64,000 nt of DNA from Runella defluvii (GCF_014195535.1 NZ_JACIBY010000013.1:144705-208704), one strand, 5' to 3'; counted from the stretch's first letter, positions 25,821 to 35,352 are shown. Translations and numbers: made by a program. The notes: generated by a model not told the origin, from the letters alone.

Positions 25821-27572
25821 TTAGTGGTGGTTAATGCCCAGGTCTGTCCACTGTGCTTTTACTTCGGCATTCGCCCATTTCAGTGCTTCTTCCAACAACG
25901 TTAACGTTTGCTTGGCTTTCTCCCTTTGACCTTGGCTGACCTGTGCTTTGTAAATCCCCGACAACGCCCATCCATTGCGCGGGAATTGGCTGAGATCTTT
26001 GGCAAAAATAGCTTCAGCTTCCTGGTAGCGATTTGCTTTTTGCAAAACCAAACCCAAATGATGACGAACGGAGAAAAACCAATCAGGAGGTTCGTTATAG
26101 TTTAATTGGTCTTCCAAATGCACGGCTTCTTCAAGTAATTTGATACTAGCAGGAAACTGTCGTTCGTGAGCCAGAATTTCTGCTTTCAATACCCGACGTG
26201 CTATCTCTAAAATGGAGTGCATTGAATTAATAGACCAAATGGTTAGAGAGGCGATACTAGGGTCGTTTGTTAATTTATCAAGTTGTTGAAGTTCCAACTT
26301 AGCTTCGGCGATTTGTTGTTTGCCTACCAAAGCCATTCCACGGGCATAGTGGCGGATAGCAGTAGGGTATTTTAGCTGAACAGTATCGGCTTTGCACCTA
26401 TTGAGGAGTTCGTCCCATTGCCCAAACTTAATCGCTACGTGATAGGGAATCGTATAATAATGCTGTAGTGTACTCCAGCTAGGGTTGGCCATCAATGTTT
26501 TCTGGGTATTTGCGGCTAATTGCTGTGCTGAGTTCATTGCCCATTGATAATTGCCTTCCAGCGTGGCAGTGGCTACTAAAAAGTGATAATTGTGCGGGAA
26601 ATAACTAAGCGGAAAAGCTCCCTGCGCATACTCGCCCATGAGATAAAGGCTATCTGCCTTGACTGCCTTCCAGTTGCTAAGGGAGCCTTCATGGTAGTGG
26701 CCTGTGCGAATGTAAATATGGGAAGGCATATGTACCAAATGACTGGCTTTGGGAGCTACTTTACTGAGTATTTCGGCACTCTTTAGACCACGTTCGGGCG
26801 TTTGAGAGGCTTCTACGGCATGAATGTAATAATGATTTAGCGCAATGTGGTTGGGGTTTTGTTGGAGCAGTTTTTCAAGTGTCGTAACGATGGCAGGAGT
26901 CCACGGTTTGGGGGTGCCATCACGTTCCCACAAATCCCAAGGGTGGAGATCCATAAGCGATTCGGCATAGAGGGCTGCAACATCTGCATCGTCTGGAAAT
27001 TGTTTGTGAACTTGCTCCATCGCCTGCGAATAGGCTACATCATACGGTTTTCGGTCTTCAACGGGCTGGGCCGAGTAGCGTTTTGCAAGCGCATTGATTA
27101 ATGCTTTTTCTTTGGCCGTACCATTACTCGACAGTTGACGCGCCTGCTGAATAGCTTTATAAGCGCGTTCATAATTATCGGCTTCCATGCCTGCGTTATA
27201 ATTAGGCCCCAGCACATAGCTAAATCCCCAATAAGCCATAGCACAAGTAGAATCTAGCCGAATAGCTTCATAAAAGGAACGAGCAGCTTCGGCGTGGTTG
27301 AAGCCCGCTGCGAGCATTAGTCCTTGATTGAAGTAACGTTGCGCTTCTTGGCTGCGTGTAGTAATGGGGAAATTCAATTCTCCCAAGCTATCAAAAAGCG
27401 CTGCCTTCTGCCCTGAGCTGTACCAAGCTTTGTCAATGGGCTGTGTACGACAGATGACCTGTGCGGTGGTGAGCGTACTAGTGGATTCTGAACGAGGCTG
27501 ACAAGACATTACTCCTCCTATCAGCAATAATATCCACAACAAGTGTTGGTAGTCTTGGTGCTTGAGTATCAT
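25821..27572 (-). CDS. TPR-repeat lipoprotein
   Basis: The 583-residue protein has a lipoprotein signal peptide with lipobox GVMSC (Cys near residue 24). Many helical repeats follow, including canonical TPR units near residues 81-115 (YFNQGLMLAAGFNHAEAARSFYEAIRLD) and 480-570. A motif HMPSHIYIRTGHYHEG is typical of a common bacterial TPR family of unknown role. It is probably anchored to a membrane as an interaction scaffold. Confidence 0.88.
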   Translation of the reverse strand: MILKHQDYQHLLWILLLIGGVMSCQPRSESTSTLTTAQVICRTQPIDKAWYSSGQKAALFDSLGELNFPITTRSQEAQRYFNQGLMLAAGFNHAEAARSFYEAIRLDSTCAMAYWGFSYVLGPNYNAGMEADNYERAYKAIQQARQLSSNGTAKEKALINALAKRYSAQPVEDRKPYDVAYSQAMEQVHKQFPDDADVAALYAESLMDLHPWDLWERDGTPKPWTPAIVTTLEKLLQQNPNHIALNHYYIHAVEASQTPERGLKSAEILSKVAPKASHLVHMPSHIYIRTGHYHEGSLSNWKAVKADSLYLMGEYAQGAFPLSYFPHNYHFLVATATLEGNYQWAMNSAQQLAANTQKTLMANPSWSTLQHYYTIPYHVAIKFGQWDELLNRCKADTVQLKYPTAIRHYARGMALVGKQQIAEAKLELQQLDKLTNDPSIASLTIWSINSMHSILEIARRVLKAEILAHERQFPASIKLLEEAVHLEDQLNYNEPPDWFFSVRHHLGLVLQKANRYQEAEAIFAKDLSQFPRNGWALSGIYKAQVSQGQREKAKQTLTLLEEALKWANAEVKAQWTDLGINHH

Positions 27573-27621
27573 TGTCTTATGCGAGATATAAAACGCGTGT
27601 AAAGATAACTTATATTACCAA

Positions 27622-28140
27622 TCACTCATACTTAACATCAAAGCGTCCTTCGGTAACTTTTACGGTTTCTTTGGAAACAACGAATTCGGCATCAAACGCA
27701 AATCTGCCTGAGACGATTCGGTTCACGGTGTCCAATCGAGAGATGACGACTTGTCCAGGATTGGATGATTTTGTCTTGAAAAGCTTGAAATTGTTGTCGT
27801 AATAAATCCCGAAAGGTTTGTCGTACAAATCTTCCAATAGATTAGTACCCACGACACCTTTGGGCAGCGTTAGCTGAACGCGGTCTTTGGTACTGGCATT
27901 GGTATGGATAAACAGATAAAAAGTAGTGGCGCTCAACCGCTTAAACTCTACCTCGATGGCCTTGGCGGCGGGGCCTTGGTCGTTCCGAATGCCGTCTGCA
28001 ATCCATACTTTTCCGTTGATTTTACAACCAAAAGTATTGAGCCCCTCGGTCGTAGGAGCGGGTAAGGCGTCTTCTTTGGGTTGGCAGCTATGGATGATTA
28101 GTAGCCCCAAGAGTAGTAGTGTTAGATGGAAATTCTTCAT
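27622..28140 (-). CDS. Small lipoprotein (DUF6252-like)
   Basis: The 172-residue protein has a lipoprotein signal ending LIIHSC and the Bacteroidota pattern LNTFGCKINGKVWIADG, as in DUF6252 proteins. It is beta-rich and ends in GRFDVKYE. Function unknown. It is divergent from the next small exported protein. Confidence 0.8.
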   Translation of the reverse strand: MKNFHLTLLLLGLLIIHSCQPKEDALPAPTTEGLNTFGCKINGKVWIADGIRNDQGPAAKAIEVEFKRLSATTFYLFIHTNASTKDRVQLTLPKGVVGTNLLEDLYDKPFGIYYDNNFKLFKTKSSNPGQVVISRLDTVNRIVSGRFAFDAEFVVSKETVKVTEGRFDVKYE

Positions 28141-28175
28141 AAGAAATTGTGGAAATAGTAGTTATATTTATCAGA

Positions 28176-28183
28176 TAGCTTTG
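28176..28183 (+). promoter_or_regulatory. Bacteroidota -7 box for the small exported protein
   Basis: TAGCTTTG matches TAnnTTTG perfectly, 36 bases before the ATG at 28220. A TTG lies 26 bases upstream, slightly further than the usual 17-23. Confidence 0.4.
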
Positions 28184-28219
28184 TAAGTCTCGTTGGATCC
28201 TACGGCTAAGAATTAACCA

Positions 28220-28642
28220 ATGAAAAAACGCATCTTCATTTATCTTCTTTTCTTCTTGTGCAGTAGCGCAAATGCCCAAGAAAAACTCTTTGGAGAAAGA
28301 GGGTACGAGGCTAGATATACTCCCACGGAAAAGGATAGTCTCGTCGTGTATGTAAAAGATGCTCAGGATAATAGGCCAATGCCGAGTGCGTTTATTTGGT
28401 TAAATAAACATAAAGTTGGCGAGGCTATGGGAAGGTATGTGACGGATTCGTTGGGAATGGTAAAAATTAGCTTGGCGGAGAAACTAAGGGCAGTAACAAT
28501 CAAAAGTTTGGGATACCATCACGCCAAAATTGATCGAGTGTTTAGGGGGAATAATAGAGGTAAATGGACGCTGACTGTTTACATGATACCTGTTCAGGCT
28601 AGTTTTCCCAATGAGGTTTTTTATCCGAGAAAGAAGAAATGA
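28220..28642 (+). CDS. Small exported protein with carboxypeptidase-regulatory-like fold
   Basis: The 140-residue protein has a signal peptide (MKKRIFIYLLFFLCSSANAQ) and a beta-sandwich pattern (SLVVYVKDAQDNRPMPSAFIWLN, YVTDSLGMVKISL, VTIKSLGYHHAKI) like the CarboxypepD_reg domains common in Bacteroidota surface proteins. It carries nothing else. Its last codons form one arm of a terminator hairpin. Confidence 0.7.
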   Translation: MKKRIFIYLLFFLCSSANAQEKLFGERGYEARYTPTEKDSLVVYVKDAQDNRPMPSAFIWLNKHKVGEAMGRYVTDSLGMVKISLAEKLRAVTIKSLGYHHAKIDRVFRGNNRGKWTLTVYMIPVQASFPNEVFYPRKKK

Positions 28643-28668
28643 TAGCTAATTTTTCTCGGATAAAAAAA
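28616..28668. terminator. Bidirectional terminator overlapping a coding end
   Basis: TTTTTTATCCGAGAAA pairs with TTTCTCGGATAAAAAA. The left arm lies inside the last codons of the gene at 28220-28642, and the right arm lies just before the eboF stop. It serves both convergent transcripts. Confidence 0.8.
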
Positions 28669-28672
28669 CAAC

Positions 28673-30046
28673 TTATGCTTTCTCAAACAAATGCCCCCAA
28701 ATCACGTCATACACATCCGTAGCTTGGAGTTCGGACTGCGTGAGGGGAGCGTCTGTAATACAAATGGGATAAAATTCGCGGGGTGCACTGATACCCCCGT
28801 GTGAACCTTTGATGAGCGTAGCATCCAGCGGAATAACGTCCATTAAATAACGGAAACCGAGGAGCTTACGCGCTAATTTATAGCCCGCTCGAAGTTTGAT
28901 AAACGGATTTTTGGGGTCCATAAACATCTCAACGGGGTCGTAGCCTGGTTTGCGGTGGATGTCAACCAAATGCGCGTAATCGGGCGCTTTGGCGTCGTCG
29001 AACCAATAGTAGTAGGTAAACCAACTGTCGGGCTTGGCTACTGCGACCAAGTCGCCCGCCCGCTCGTGGTCGATGTGGTGCGCTTTTTTACCTTCGTCGT
29101 CCAGTACAAGCTCAATTCCTTCGGTTTGTTCGAGGCACTTTTTTACCTGCGCTTTTACGGCAGGGTCGTTGATATAAATGTGGGCAATTTGGTGGTCGGC
29201 AGCGGCAAATGCTTTCGAAGCTCCCGCGTCCAAAAGCTCGTACCAACGCTCCGTACGCACTGAAATCAACCCTTCCTCGCGCAAAATACGATTGATATGA
29301 ACAGGACGGTGAACGGGATTAATGCCGTATTCGGAAAGTAAAATAATGCGGGTATTTTTGGCTTCGTAATGCCGTACCAAATCGGCCACCACTTGGTCGA
29401 TTTCATTGAGTTCTTTACTGATCTTTGAAAAATCAGGGCCGAATTTTTGCAGACAATAATCCAAATGCGGTAAGTAAATGAGCGTCAGCGTAGGGTCGTG
29501 TTTGCGGTCAACCCACAGCGAAGCATCCGCAATCCACTTCGTTGATTTGATATTGGCATTGGGACCCCAAAAATTAAACAACGGAAATTGTCCCAAATCT
29601 TGCTGAAGTTCGTCGCGCAACGACGCAGGGTAGGCGTAACAATCGGGTGCTTTCACCCCGTCGGCGTGGTATTGGGGGCGGGGCGTGACCGAAAAGTCGG
29701 CGGTGGAGTACATGTTGTACCACCAAAACATCTTGGAACAGGTAAACGACGCATCTTGACGTTTGGCGGCATCCCAGATTTTTTCGGCCTTCACCAACTT
29801 GTTGGATTGCTTCCAAAACTTCATTTCTGCATCGTCGCGGTCGTACCAGCCGTTGGCCACAATCCCGTGTTCCGATGGCCATTTACCCGTTACATAACAA
29901 CTCTGCGAAGTGGTCGTTACGGCAGGCAGCACGGGCTTAATCGGCGTTGTGTGGCGTGATTTAACGTACTCACTCAAAAAAGGAGTATGCTCTCCAATCA
30001 AATTGGCACTTAGGCCAACAATATCTATGACAACGGTTTTATTCAT
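28673..30046 (-). CDS. eboF: EboF-like alkaline-phosphatase-superfamily phosphodiesterase
   Basis: The 457-residue member of the nucleotide pyrophosphatase/phosphodiesterase branch of the alkaline phosphatase superfamily has VVIDIVGLSANLI with the first metal Asp, PAVTTTSQSCYVTGKWPSEHGI around the Thr/Ser nucleophile, and the metal-binding segments LPHLDYCLQ and GSHGG. It is the last of six ebo genes and lies 152 bases downstream of eboE. The ATG at 30046 is chosen because residues upstream of it are encoded by an intergenic repeat. In ebo clusters this enzyme is thought to remove or exchange a phosphate on the metabolite, which is inference. Confidence 0.88.
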   Translation of the reverse strand: MNKTVVIDIVGLSANLIGEHTPFLSEYVKSRHTTPIKPVLPAVTTTSQSCYVTGKWPSEHGIVANGWYDRDDAEMKFWKQSNKLVKAEKIWDAAKRQDASFTCSKMFWWYNMYSTADFSVTPRPQYHADGVKAPDCYAYPASLRDELQQDLGQFPLFNFWGPNANIKSTKWIADASLWVDRKHDPTLTLIYLPHLDYCLQKFGPDFSKISKELNEIDQVVADLVRHYEAKNTRIILLSEYGINPVHRPVHINRILREEGLISVRTERWYELLDAGASKAFAAADHQIAHIYINDPAVKAQVKKCLEQTEGIELVLDDEGKKAHHIDHERAGDLVAVAKPDSWFTYYYWFDDAKAPDYAHLVDIHRKPGYDPVEMFMDPKNPFIKLRAGYKLARKLLGFRYLMDVIPLDATLIKGSHGGISAPREFYPICITDAPLTQSELQATDVYDVIWGHLFEKA

Positions 30047-30055
30047 TATTTTAAA

Positions 30056-30198
30056 AGTGTCGAATTTAGAATGCAGAATGTCGAATAAGCGTGTTGAGGG
30101 TTGCTTACAACCCACTTATCCTAAGTAGTGAATGTCGAAGTCAGAATGTCAAATAAAAAACCTTCTGATTCGACATTCTGCACTTTGCACTCGACATT
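30056..30198. repeat. AATGTCGA-type palindromic repeat cluster between eboE and eboF
   Basis: Several inverted and direct copies of AATGTCGA / TCGACATT lie here. GCAGAATGTCGAATAAGC (30073-30090) and ATTCGACATTCTGCA (near 30168-30182) correspond to the two halves of the compact palindrome at 50189-50270, but are separated by extra sequence. That extra sequence includes a GGGTTG-CTTA-CAACCC hairpin at 30098-30113. Read as protein, the unit gives the meaningless but recurrent peptide CRMSN. It looks like an interspersed non-coding element inserted in the ebo operon. Confidence 0.65.
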
Positions 30199-31395
30199 TC
30201 AAACAAGTTGTTCTTGTACCCATTGCATTTCTCGGACGATAGACTCGCCGATGGGTTTTTGCATATCGGTAGGCAACACGCCCCAGGTATAAGTTTCGAC
30301 TTCAAGGTGTTGGGTAAATGGCGTAGCCTTATGTACATTGAGCGTCTTCACAATTTCAGCCTGTGTTGAGTCAAGTAAGCCGTACGAATCAATAAACAGC
30401 GGCACGTGGAAATGAATCCGCCATTCGTTGTGGGTACTTGCGTCGGCTTGGAGGGCTTCGGCCAAATCAGGGAATTTCTGGAACGTGCCTTCTTCGGTTT
30501 TGGCTACGACTTGGTGCAAATATACGGGTTCGTCGAAGCTTCGAATGGCGTCTAATTTTTCGGCACGTTGGTTGTTCAATGTCATTTTTACGGCCGAACT
30601 AATCTGAATTTTTCCGACTCGGATTCCTACCTCTTTGAGTTGGTCAACAATGACTTGTGGCTCTTCGTAACTGACCGCAAAGTGGCAAACATCGTAGCAA
30701 AGTTGTACGTGCGTTAACAAGGTTTCTTGGGCAGCTTCGGGCGCAAGACCGTATTTTTCGACCAAGAAAGCAGTGCCTTTTGGTAAAAAATACTCACTGT
30801 ACCACTCGATAAACTCCTGTCCATTTTCCAAAATCCCGTCGGGCTCAGGCTCAATGTCAAGGTGCATCAGTTTGCCTGTCGATTTCCACAATTCCATCAG
30901 CGTTTCGACCACCTGCAAAATATTTTCGGTCGCCGTTTTGATGGCTTGTTGTTTATCTTCTTCGGTTTCCCACCAATAGCGGTACGAAAGCGGAGAAGTA
31001 GAAATTCCGCCTTCCATTCCTTCGGGGAGTAACTGGGCCAAAATCCCAAACAAACGCTGCGTATAAGCCGTGCGGTCGTCGGTGGTCCAGTCGGGCGTGT
31101 GCACATCGTCTTTCACGCGGGTCGCATGAAACCCGCCGTACGGGAAGCCGTTCATGGTAAAAACGTAGATATTATTGGCGCTCAACCATGCCTTAAATTC
31201 AGCCAATTTTTCGGGCTCAGCCAACTCGACAGACGCGTCGTTGGCAAGGCGAAGTCCCAACGCAAAAGGAGCATTGGGTGAAAGCTGCGATTGGATGTAC
31301 GGCAGGTTGTCGCGCAGGGTTTTAAAATGATCCTCCCATCGTTCGCCAGGGTGAATATTGCTACAATAAGTGAGGTGTCCGTAGGGAGTTTTCAT
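30199..31395 (-). CDS. eboE: EboE, metabolite-traffic TIM-barrel protein
   Basis: The 398-residue protein begins MKTPYGHLTYCSNIHPGE and contains NAPFALGLRLAN and GFPYGGFHATRVKDDVHTPDW. These are hallmarks of the EboE family, which has a xylose-isomerase-like TIM barrel. Putative metal ligands include HLDIEPEPDG and LCYDVCHFAV. The biochemical reaction is not known; loss of ebo genes in cyanobacteria prevents export of the scytonemin precursor. It is 15 bases downstream of eboD. Confidence 0.93.
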   Translation of the reverse strand: MKTPYGHLTYCSNIHPGERWEDHFKTLRDNLPYIQSQLSPNAPFALGLRLANDASVELAEPEKLAEFKAWLSANNIYVFTMNGFPYGGFHATRVKDDVHTPDWTTDDRTAYTQRLFGILAQLLPEGMEGGISTSPLSYRYWWETEEDKQQAIKTATENILQVVETLMELWKSTGKLMHLDIEPEPDGILENGQEFIEWYSEYFLPKGTAFLVEKYGLAPEAAQETLLTHVQLCYDVCHFAVSYEEPQVIVDQLKEVGIRVGKIQISSAVKMTLNNQRAEKLDAIRSFDEPVYLHQVVAKTEEGTFQKFPDLAEALQADASTHNEWRIHFHVPLFIDSYGLLDSTQAEIVKTLNVHKATPFTQHLEVETYTWGVLPTDMQKPIGESIVREMQWVQEQLV

Positions 31396-31410
31396 GGGTA
31401 TAAACGTTTT

Positions 31411-32577
31411 TTAACCGACCATCAAATTCGCATAATGCCCTTCCAAATAATCCACTGACTCAGCAATGAGGTTGGCGTCCATTTCGTGGACTTCAACGCC
31501 CTTTCCTATGCGGTCGAGGAGCATGATGGTCAGGCGGCCGCCCAAGTGTTCTCTAAATTCTTGCAGGCCGTTGCGAAGGTTGATTTTATCGTTTTCGGCG
31601 AGTTTGGGGTGGTAAAGGTCAAAACCTAATTTTTGGATAACCGTTAGAATACGCTGCAATTCGGCGTCGGTGAGCTTCCCTACTTTGACCGAATATACGC
31701 AGTCGAGGGCAATGCCAATGGCGACCGCTTCGCCGTGGCGCACTTGAAAATCAGTGAGGTATTCGAGTTTGTGAGCCGCCCAGTGGCCAAAATCCAGAGG
31801 CCGTGATGAGCCAAACTCAAAGGGGTCGCCGCTGCGAATGTGTTCAACGTGCATTTCGGCGCAACGATGAATCAAGTAAGCCATCACCTCTTCGTTGCGC
31901 TGGGCAAGGGCTTCGGCGTTGACTTCAATCCACTCAAAAAATGATTGGTCTTTGATGAGCGCAACTTTGATGGCCTCTGCAATGCCCCCCCGCCAGTCGC
32001 GGTCGTCGAGGGTTTGAAGAAATGTCAAGTCGTTAAATACCGCTACGGGCGGAGCAAACGTCCCCAAAAAGTTTTTCTTTCCACGGTAGTTGATGCCATT
32101 TTTTACCCCTACGCCCGAATCATTTTGAGACAATACCGTCGTCGGAATCCGAATGTGTTTCACGCCACGGTGCGATACAGCAGCGGCGTATCCGACTAAA
32201 TCTAAAATGGCTCCTCCACCGATGCCAATGACAAACGAATGACGGTCAATGCCGTAATTATCAATGGCTTCTACTAGTTCGTCGAACAAGGCGGGGTCGT
32301 TTTTGGCCGCTTCTCCGCCAGGTAAAACAACGAGTTGAGGCACAAGTTTCACTAGGTCTTCAAGGGATGAAAAATAATGGTTAATCTCTTCTTGAAGTTG
32401 TGGATGATGGGCTAGAAAACCTCCATCAATGGCTATCAATACTTTACGTTGAAAGCCAGCTTGGCTAAACGAGCCAAAGAACGAACGCAACGTATCGTTG
32501 GCAACGTCGAATAGCCGTTTGGTGAAAAAAATAGAATAGGTATAAGGTACCTGAAACGTTTGTTGTAAGATTTGCAT
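31411..32577 (-). CDS. eboD: EboD, 3-dehydroquinate-synthase-like enzyme
   Basis: The 388-residue protein is in the dehydroquinate synthase/sedoheptulose cyclase superfamily: NAD-binding GGGAILDLVGYAA, the PTTVLSQNDSGVGVKNGINYRGKKN loop, and metal-site segments AEAIKVALIKD, DFGHWAAHKLE and RHGEAVAIG. It is not the housekeeping AroB by context, because it lies between eboC and eboE. The substrate is presumed to be a sugar phosphate-like cyclisable compound, which is inference. Spacing to eboC is 13 bases. Confidence 0.93.
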   Translation of the reverse strand: MQILQQTFQVPYTYSIFFTKRLFDVANDTLRSFFGSFSQAGFQRKVLIAIDGGFLAHHPQLQEEINHYFSSLEDLVKLVPQLVVLPGGEAAKNDPALFDELVEAIDNYGIDRHSFVIGIGGGAILDLVGYAAAVSHRGVKHIRIPTTVLSQNDSGVGVKNGINYRGKKNFLGTFAPPVAVFNDLTFLQTLDDRDWRGGIAEAIKVALIKDQSFFEWIEVNAEALAQRNEEVMAYLIHRCAEMHVEHIRSGDPFEFGSSRPLDFGHWAAHKLEYLTDFQVRHGEAVAIGIALDCVYSVKVGKLTDAELQRILTVIQKLGFDLYHPKLAENDKINLRNGLQEFREHLGGRLTIMLLDRIGKGVEVHEMDANLIAESVDYLEGHYANLMVG

Positions 32578-32590
32578 AAGTTTAAACTCG

Positions 32591-33466
32591 CTAAGTCACC
32601 GCAAAAATACGGGCCAATCGTATGGATAACGGAAGTAGTAGCAGAACACCAAGGGCTAGAGGCCAGTTCCCAAATACTACGCACCAAGACGCATCCATCA
32701 CAATAAGCGATAAAACGCCAGATTTTACCGCTTTACCGATGTTTGGACCAATAGGATTTTGTATGGCTATCCATAACGGACGCCCTACCAACCACGCATG
32801 AAGAGCAATGAGAAGGAATGCCAATGGCGCATTTCCTTGTTGAAGTGCCACCAGAAATTGCACCGCATGGACAGTAGTATATAAGGAGGCGGCGATGTAC
32901 AACGAGCGCCGTTTCCCTCCGTGAACTTCGTCCTGACTAATGAGTGTAATGGCTCCGATGTAGGCAATAGGCACCAACGCCACCCAGCCCCATTCCGACA
33001 AAGAAGGCTCAACGGCACTCATACCGAGGAGCAAATTTCCTCCCCGACAAAGCCCCATGGTGAGTGGCCCCCAAAAGGCACTATGTTTGGCAAAACGGTC
33101 GTAAACGACGGCCAAAATAGCCACTGTAAAGGCAATTTCGGCGCTTAAAATGCTAAACTGCGCAGCGGCCAACACGCCTAAAAGTAGTAAGCTAACCCCC
33201 AAAATGGCGGCAGCTTGTACTGATACTTTACCGCTTGGGATGGGTCGTTCGGGGCGCTCGATGGCGTCGAGTTGGGCGTCAAAGACATCGTTCATCACCA
33301 CGCCGCCGCCGTACAAACCTATCGTGGCTGGAATGAGCCAATAGGCGCTGTTGGGAGCGGGTTCAAAAACGAACTGGGCAATGGTCATCCCTGCCAAAAT
33401 ATCGGCGATTGCTGTCACAATGTTGGCAGGACGAGCGAGTTGAAAATAGGGTTTGAGGCTACTCAC
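32591..33466 (-). CDS. eboC: EboC, UbiA-type prenyltransferase
   Basis: Membrane prenyltransferase of 291 residues with about eight or nine helices. The first Asp-rich motif is NDVFDAQLDAIERPERPIPSG and the second region is SQDEVHGGKRRSL, matching the UbiA superfamily, which attaches prenyl chains to aromatic or sugar acceptors. I take the GTG at 33466, one base after the eboB stop; a longer reading from 33559 would overlap eboB by 92 bases and lacks family support. Confidence 0.92.
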   Translation of the reverse strand: MSSLKPYFQLARPANIVTAIADILAGMTIAQFVFEPAPNSAYWLIPATIGLYGGGVVMNDVFDAQLDAIERPERPIPSGKVSVQAAAILGVSLLLLGVLAAAQFSILSAEIAFTVAILAVVYDRFAKHSAFWGPLTMGLCRGGNLLLGMSAVEPSLSEWGWVALVPIAYIGAITLISQDEVHGGKRRSLYIAASLYTTVHAVQFLVALQQGNAPLAFLLIALHAWLVGRPLWIAIQNPIGPNIGKAVKSGVLSLIVMDASWCVVFGNWPLALGVLLLLPLSIRLARIFAVT

Positions 33467-33467
33467 G

Positions 33468-34490
33468 TTACTTGATGATAAGCGTATTTGTTTTTTTTGC
33501 GCCAGGTTCTTGGCCGCCGCGCAAAATGGTATTGCCATTAAATTTCTGGCTTTGGTCAACGGTCAGGCCATTTTCAAAATCACTGACGTCGATTTGACCA
33601 CTTTTGGCAAAGGCGTCGATGGCATTTTGGTACGTAACCAACCGAATAGCTTCGTCCGAAATGCCGTTGAGTTTCATCAAAACGGCCGTTTTTGGAATCG
33701 CTAACGGGTCAGAAATCCCCCAATCGGCGGCGGAGTTGACCATGATGCGTTCGGGGCCGTATTGCTCCACGATTTTTACCATGCGTTCGTTGCTCATTTT
33801 GGTGAAAGGGTAAATCGTAAACGCCGCCCAAAAACCTTGGTCGAGTACACTTTTTACCGTCTCTTCGTTGTTGTGGTCCACAATCACCCACGACGGGTCG
33901 ATGCCGTGCTCCAATGCGATGGCCATGCTGCGCTCGGTGCCGCGCTTTTTGTCGCGGTGCGGGGTGTGAATTTGGACGGGCAACTGCGCCTTTTTTGCCA
34001 ACTCCAACTGCATACGGTAGTATTTTTCCTCGACAGCGGTTTGGTCGTCAAACCCAATTTCTCCCACGCCTACTACCCCTTCTTTGTACAGGTATAGCGG
34101 CAATATTTCCATCACCTGCTCGGCCAAAGGCTCGTTGTTGGCTTCGCGGGAGTTGAGGCCAATCGTGCAGTAATGTTTAATGCCAAACTGAGACGAACGA
34201 AAGCGCTCCCAGCCGACTAAGCTGCTAAAATAGTCTTTGAAGGTGGAAAGTCCTGTGCGCGGCTGCCCTACCCAAAACGCGGGCTCAATCAGCGCCACGA
34301 TGCCTGCGTCGCGCATGGCCTCGTAGTCGTCGGTGGTGCGGGATACCATGTGGATGTGCGGGTCAAAAAAGCGCATTCCCCGAATCAGGTCGCGGTGCGA
34401 TTCCCAACTCAAGTCAGTGTGGGCGACTACCTCCTCTGACTCTTCAAAATGAGAGGGGTTTTGTTCAAGTTCTTTATGGTTTTGACACAT
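33468..34490 (-). CDS. eboB: EboB, TatD-like metal-dependent hydrolase
   Basis: The 340-residue amidohydrolase-fold protein has FFDPHIHMVSR near residue 41 (HxH metal ligands), GVGEIGFDD (Glu), LPVQIHTPHRDKKRGTE (His) and VIVDHNNEE. The arrangement matches the TatD-like EboB family. The ATG at 34490 overlaps the end of eboA by 17 bases; a later in-frame Met just before FFDPHIH is possible but would remove a conserved-looking lead. The substrate is unknown. Confidence 0.92.
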   Translation of the reverse strand: MCQNHKELEQNPSHFEESEEVVAHTDLSWESHRDLIRGMRFFDPHIHMVSRTTDDYEAMRDAGIVALIEPAFWVGQPRTGLSTFKDYFSSLVGWERFRSSQFGIKHYCTIGLNSREANNEPLAEQVMEILPLYLYKEGVVGVGEIGFDDQTAVEEKYYRMQLELAKKAQLPVQIHTPHRDKKRGTERSMAIALEHGIDPSWVIVDHNNEETVKSVLDQGFWAAFTIYPFTKMSNERMVKIVEQYGPERIMVNSAADWGISDPLAIPKTAVLMKLNGISDEAIRLVTYQNAIDAFAKSGQIDVSDFENGLTVDQSQKFNGNTILRGGQEPGAKKTNTLIIK

Positions 34491-35352
34491 AGGTATTCAG
34501 GTCGGAAAATTCAAGATTAGTCCACGTAATGTGGTGATTGTTAACAACTTTTTCTAAATGTGGATAACTCGCCAATAATTGCAAAGCGGGCTCATAGTTA
34601 GAATGAAAACAAGCCAAGGCGGCGGCTTGTTGGTCGTATTCAACGTCTGACTGAAACAAATGTTTCATATCTTCCAACAACGTTTCGTTCAAAAACTTGG
34701 AAGTCAGTCGCCATACTTGAGGCGCTACCCACCGTCCTGCGGCCCAGCGTTCGTGTGCGAAATCAGAAAGCGTGAGTACGAGTTTTTCGTTGCTACGCTC
34801 TTCCAACCCATAAATCAGGTGGAGCGGTTTGTCGTTGAAAATTCCCTTCAAAACCAATTGATTCCACGCCAATTCGGAAAAATGATGGTACGGATAGGGG
34901 TTACCCAAAGCAATGGCTTCATAAACCACGCCCATGTTGGAACGAACGGCATCGGTCGCCCTAAACAGCCATTGTTCGGGGTAGGCCAGAAGAGGCAACG
35001 CCGAATAAAGCGCCACCAACTCGTTCATTTCGGCCGTATCAAAGAGGGTTTCGATGTGGCGGCAATACGCTTCTTGGTTGGAAGCATCCAAGCAACTCAA
35101 CAACCACACGCGGCTGAGGCGTACAAAACTCCAGCCTTCTACCGAGAAACCTTCAATGAGGTTGTCAAGCTCAGCGGCTTGTTCGGGACTGGGTTGAACG
35201 AATCGTTTGGACAAAAACCGCGGGGCGGCCACAAAAGCGGTCATCAATTCGAGCGGGTGAGCGACGCCCTGTTTTTCGAGCCATTCCGACTCGGCAGTGG
35301 TGAGGTGGGTGGTTAAAATCTCCCACAACAAGCTCTTTATTGGTTCATACAT
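34474..35352 (-). CDS. eboA: EboA-domain protein
   Basis: First gene of the ebo cluster. The 292-residue, mostly helical protein contains the family-like stretches GWSFVRLSRVWLLSCLD and RSNMGVVYEAIALGNPYP. No catalytic residues are recognisable. The ATG at 35352 lies about 28 bases downstream of the expected transcription start of a good promoter, whereas the longer reading from 35397 would begin inside the promoter and is rejected. Confidence 0.9.
   Translation of the reverse strand: MYEPIKSLLWEILTTHLTTAESEWLEKQGVAHPLELMTAFVAAPRFLSKRFVQPSPEQAAELDNLIEGFSVEGWSFVRLSRVWLLSCLDASNQEAYCRHIETLFDTAEMNELVALYSALPLLAYPEQWLFRATDAVRSNMGVVYEAIALGNPYPYHHFSELAWNQLVLKGIFNDKPLHLIYGLEERSNEKLVLTLSDFAHERWAAGRWVAPQVWRLTSKFLNETLLEDMKHLFQSDVEYDQQAAALACFHSNYEPALQLLASYPHLEKVVNNHHITWTNLEFSDLNTYVSKP

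Noticed and set aside
33467..33559. Longer N terminus for eboC
   Set aside because: It would overlap eboB by 92 bases; the GTG at 33466 fits tight operon spacing and the family start.
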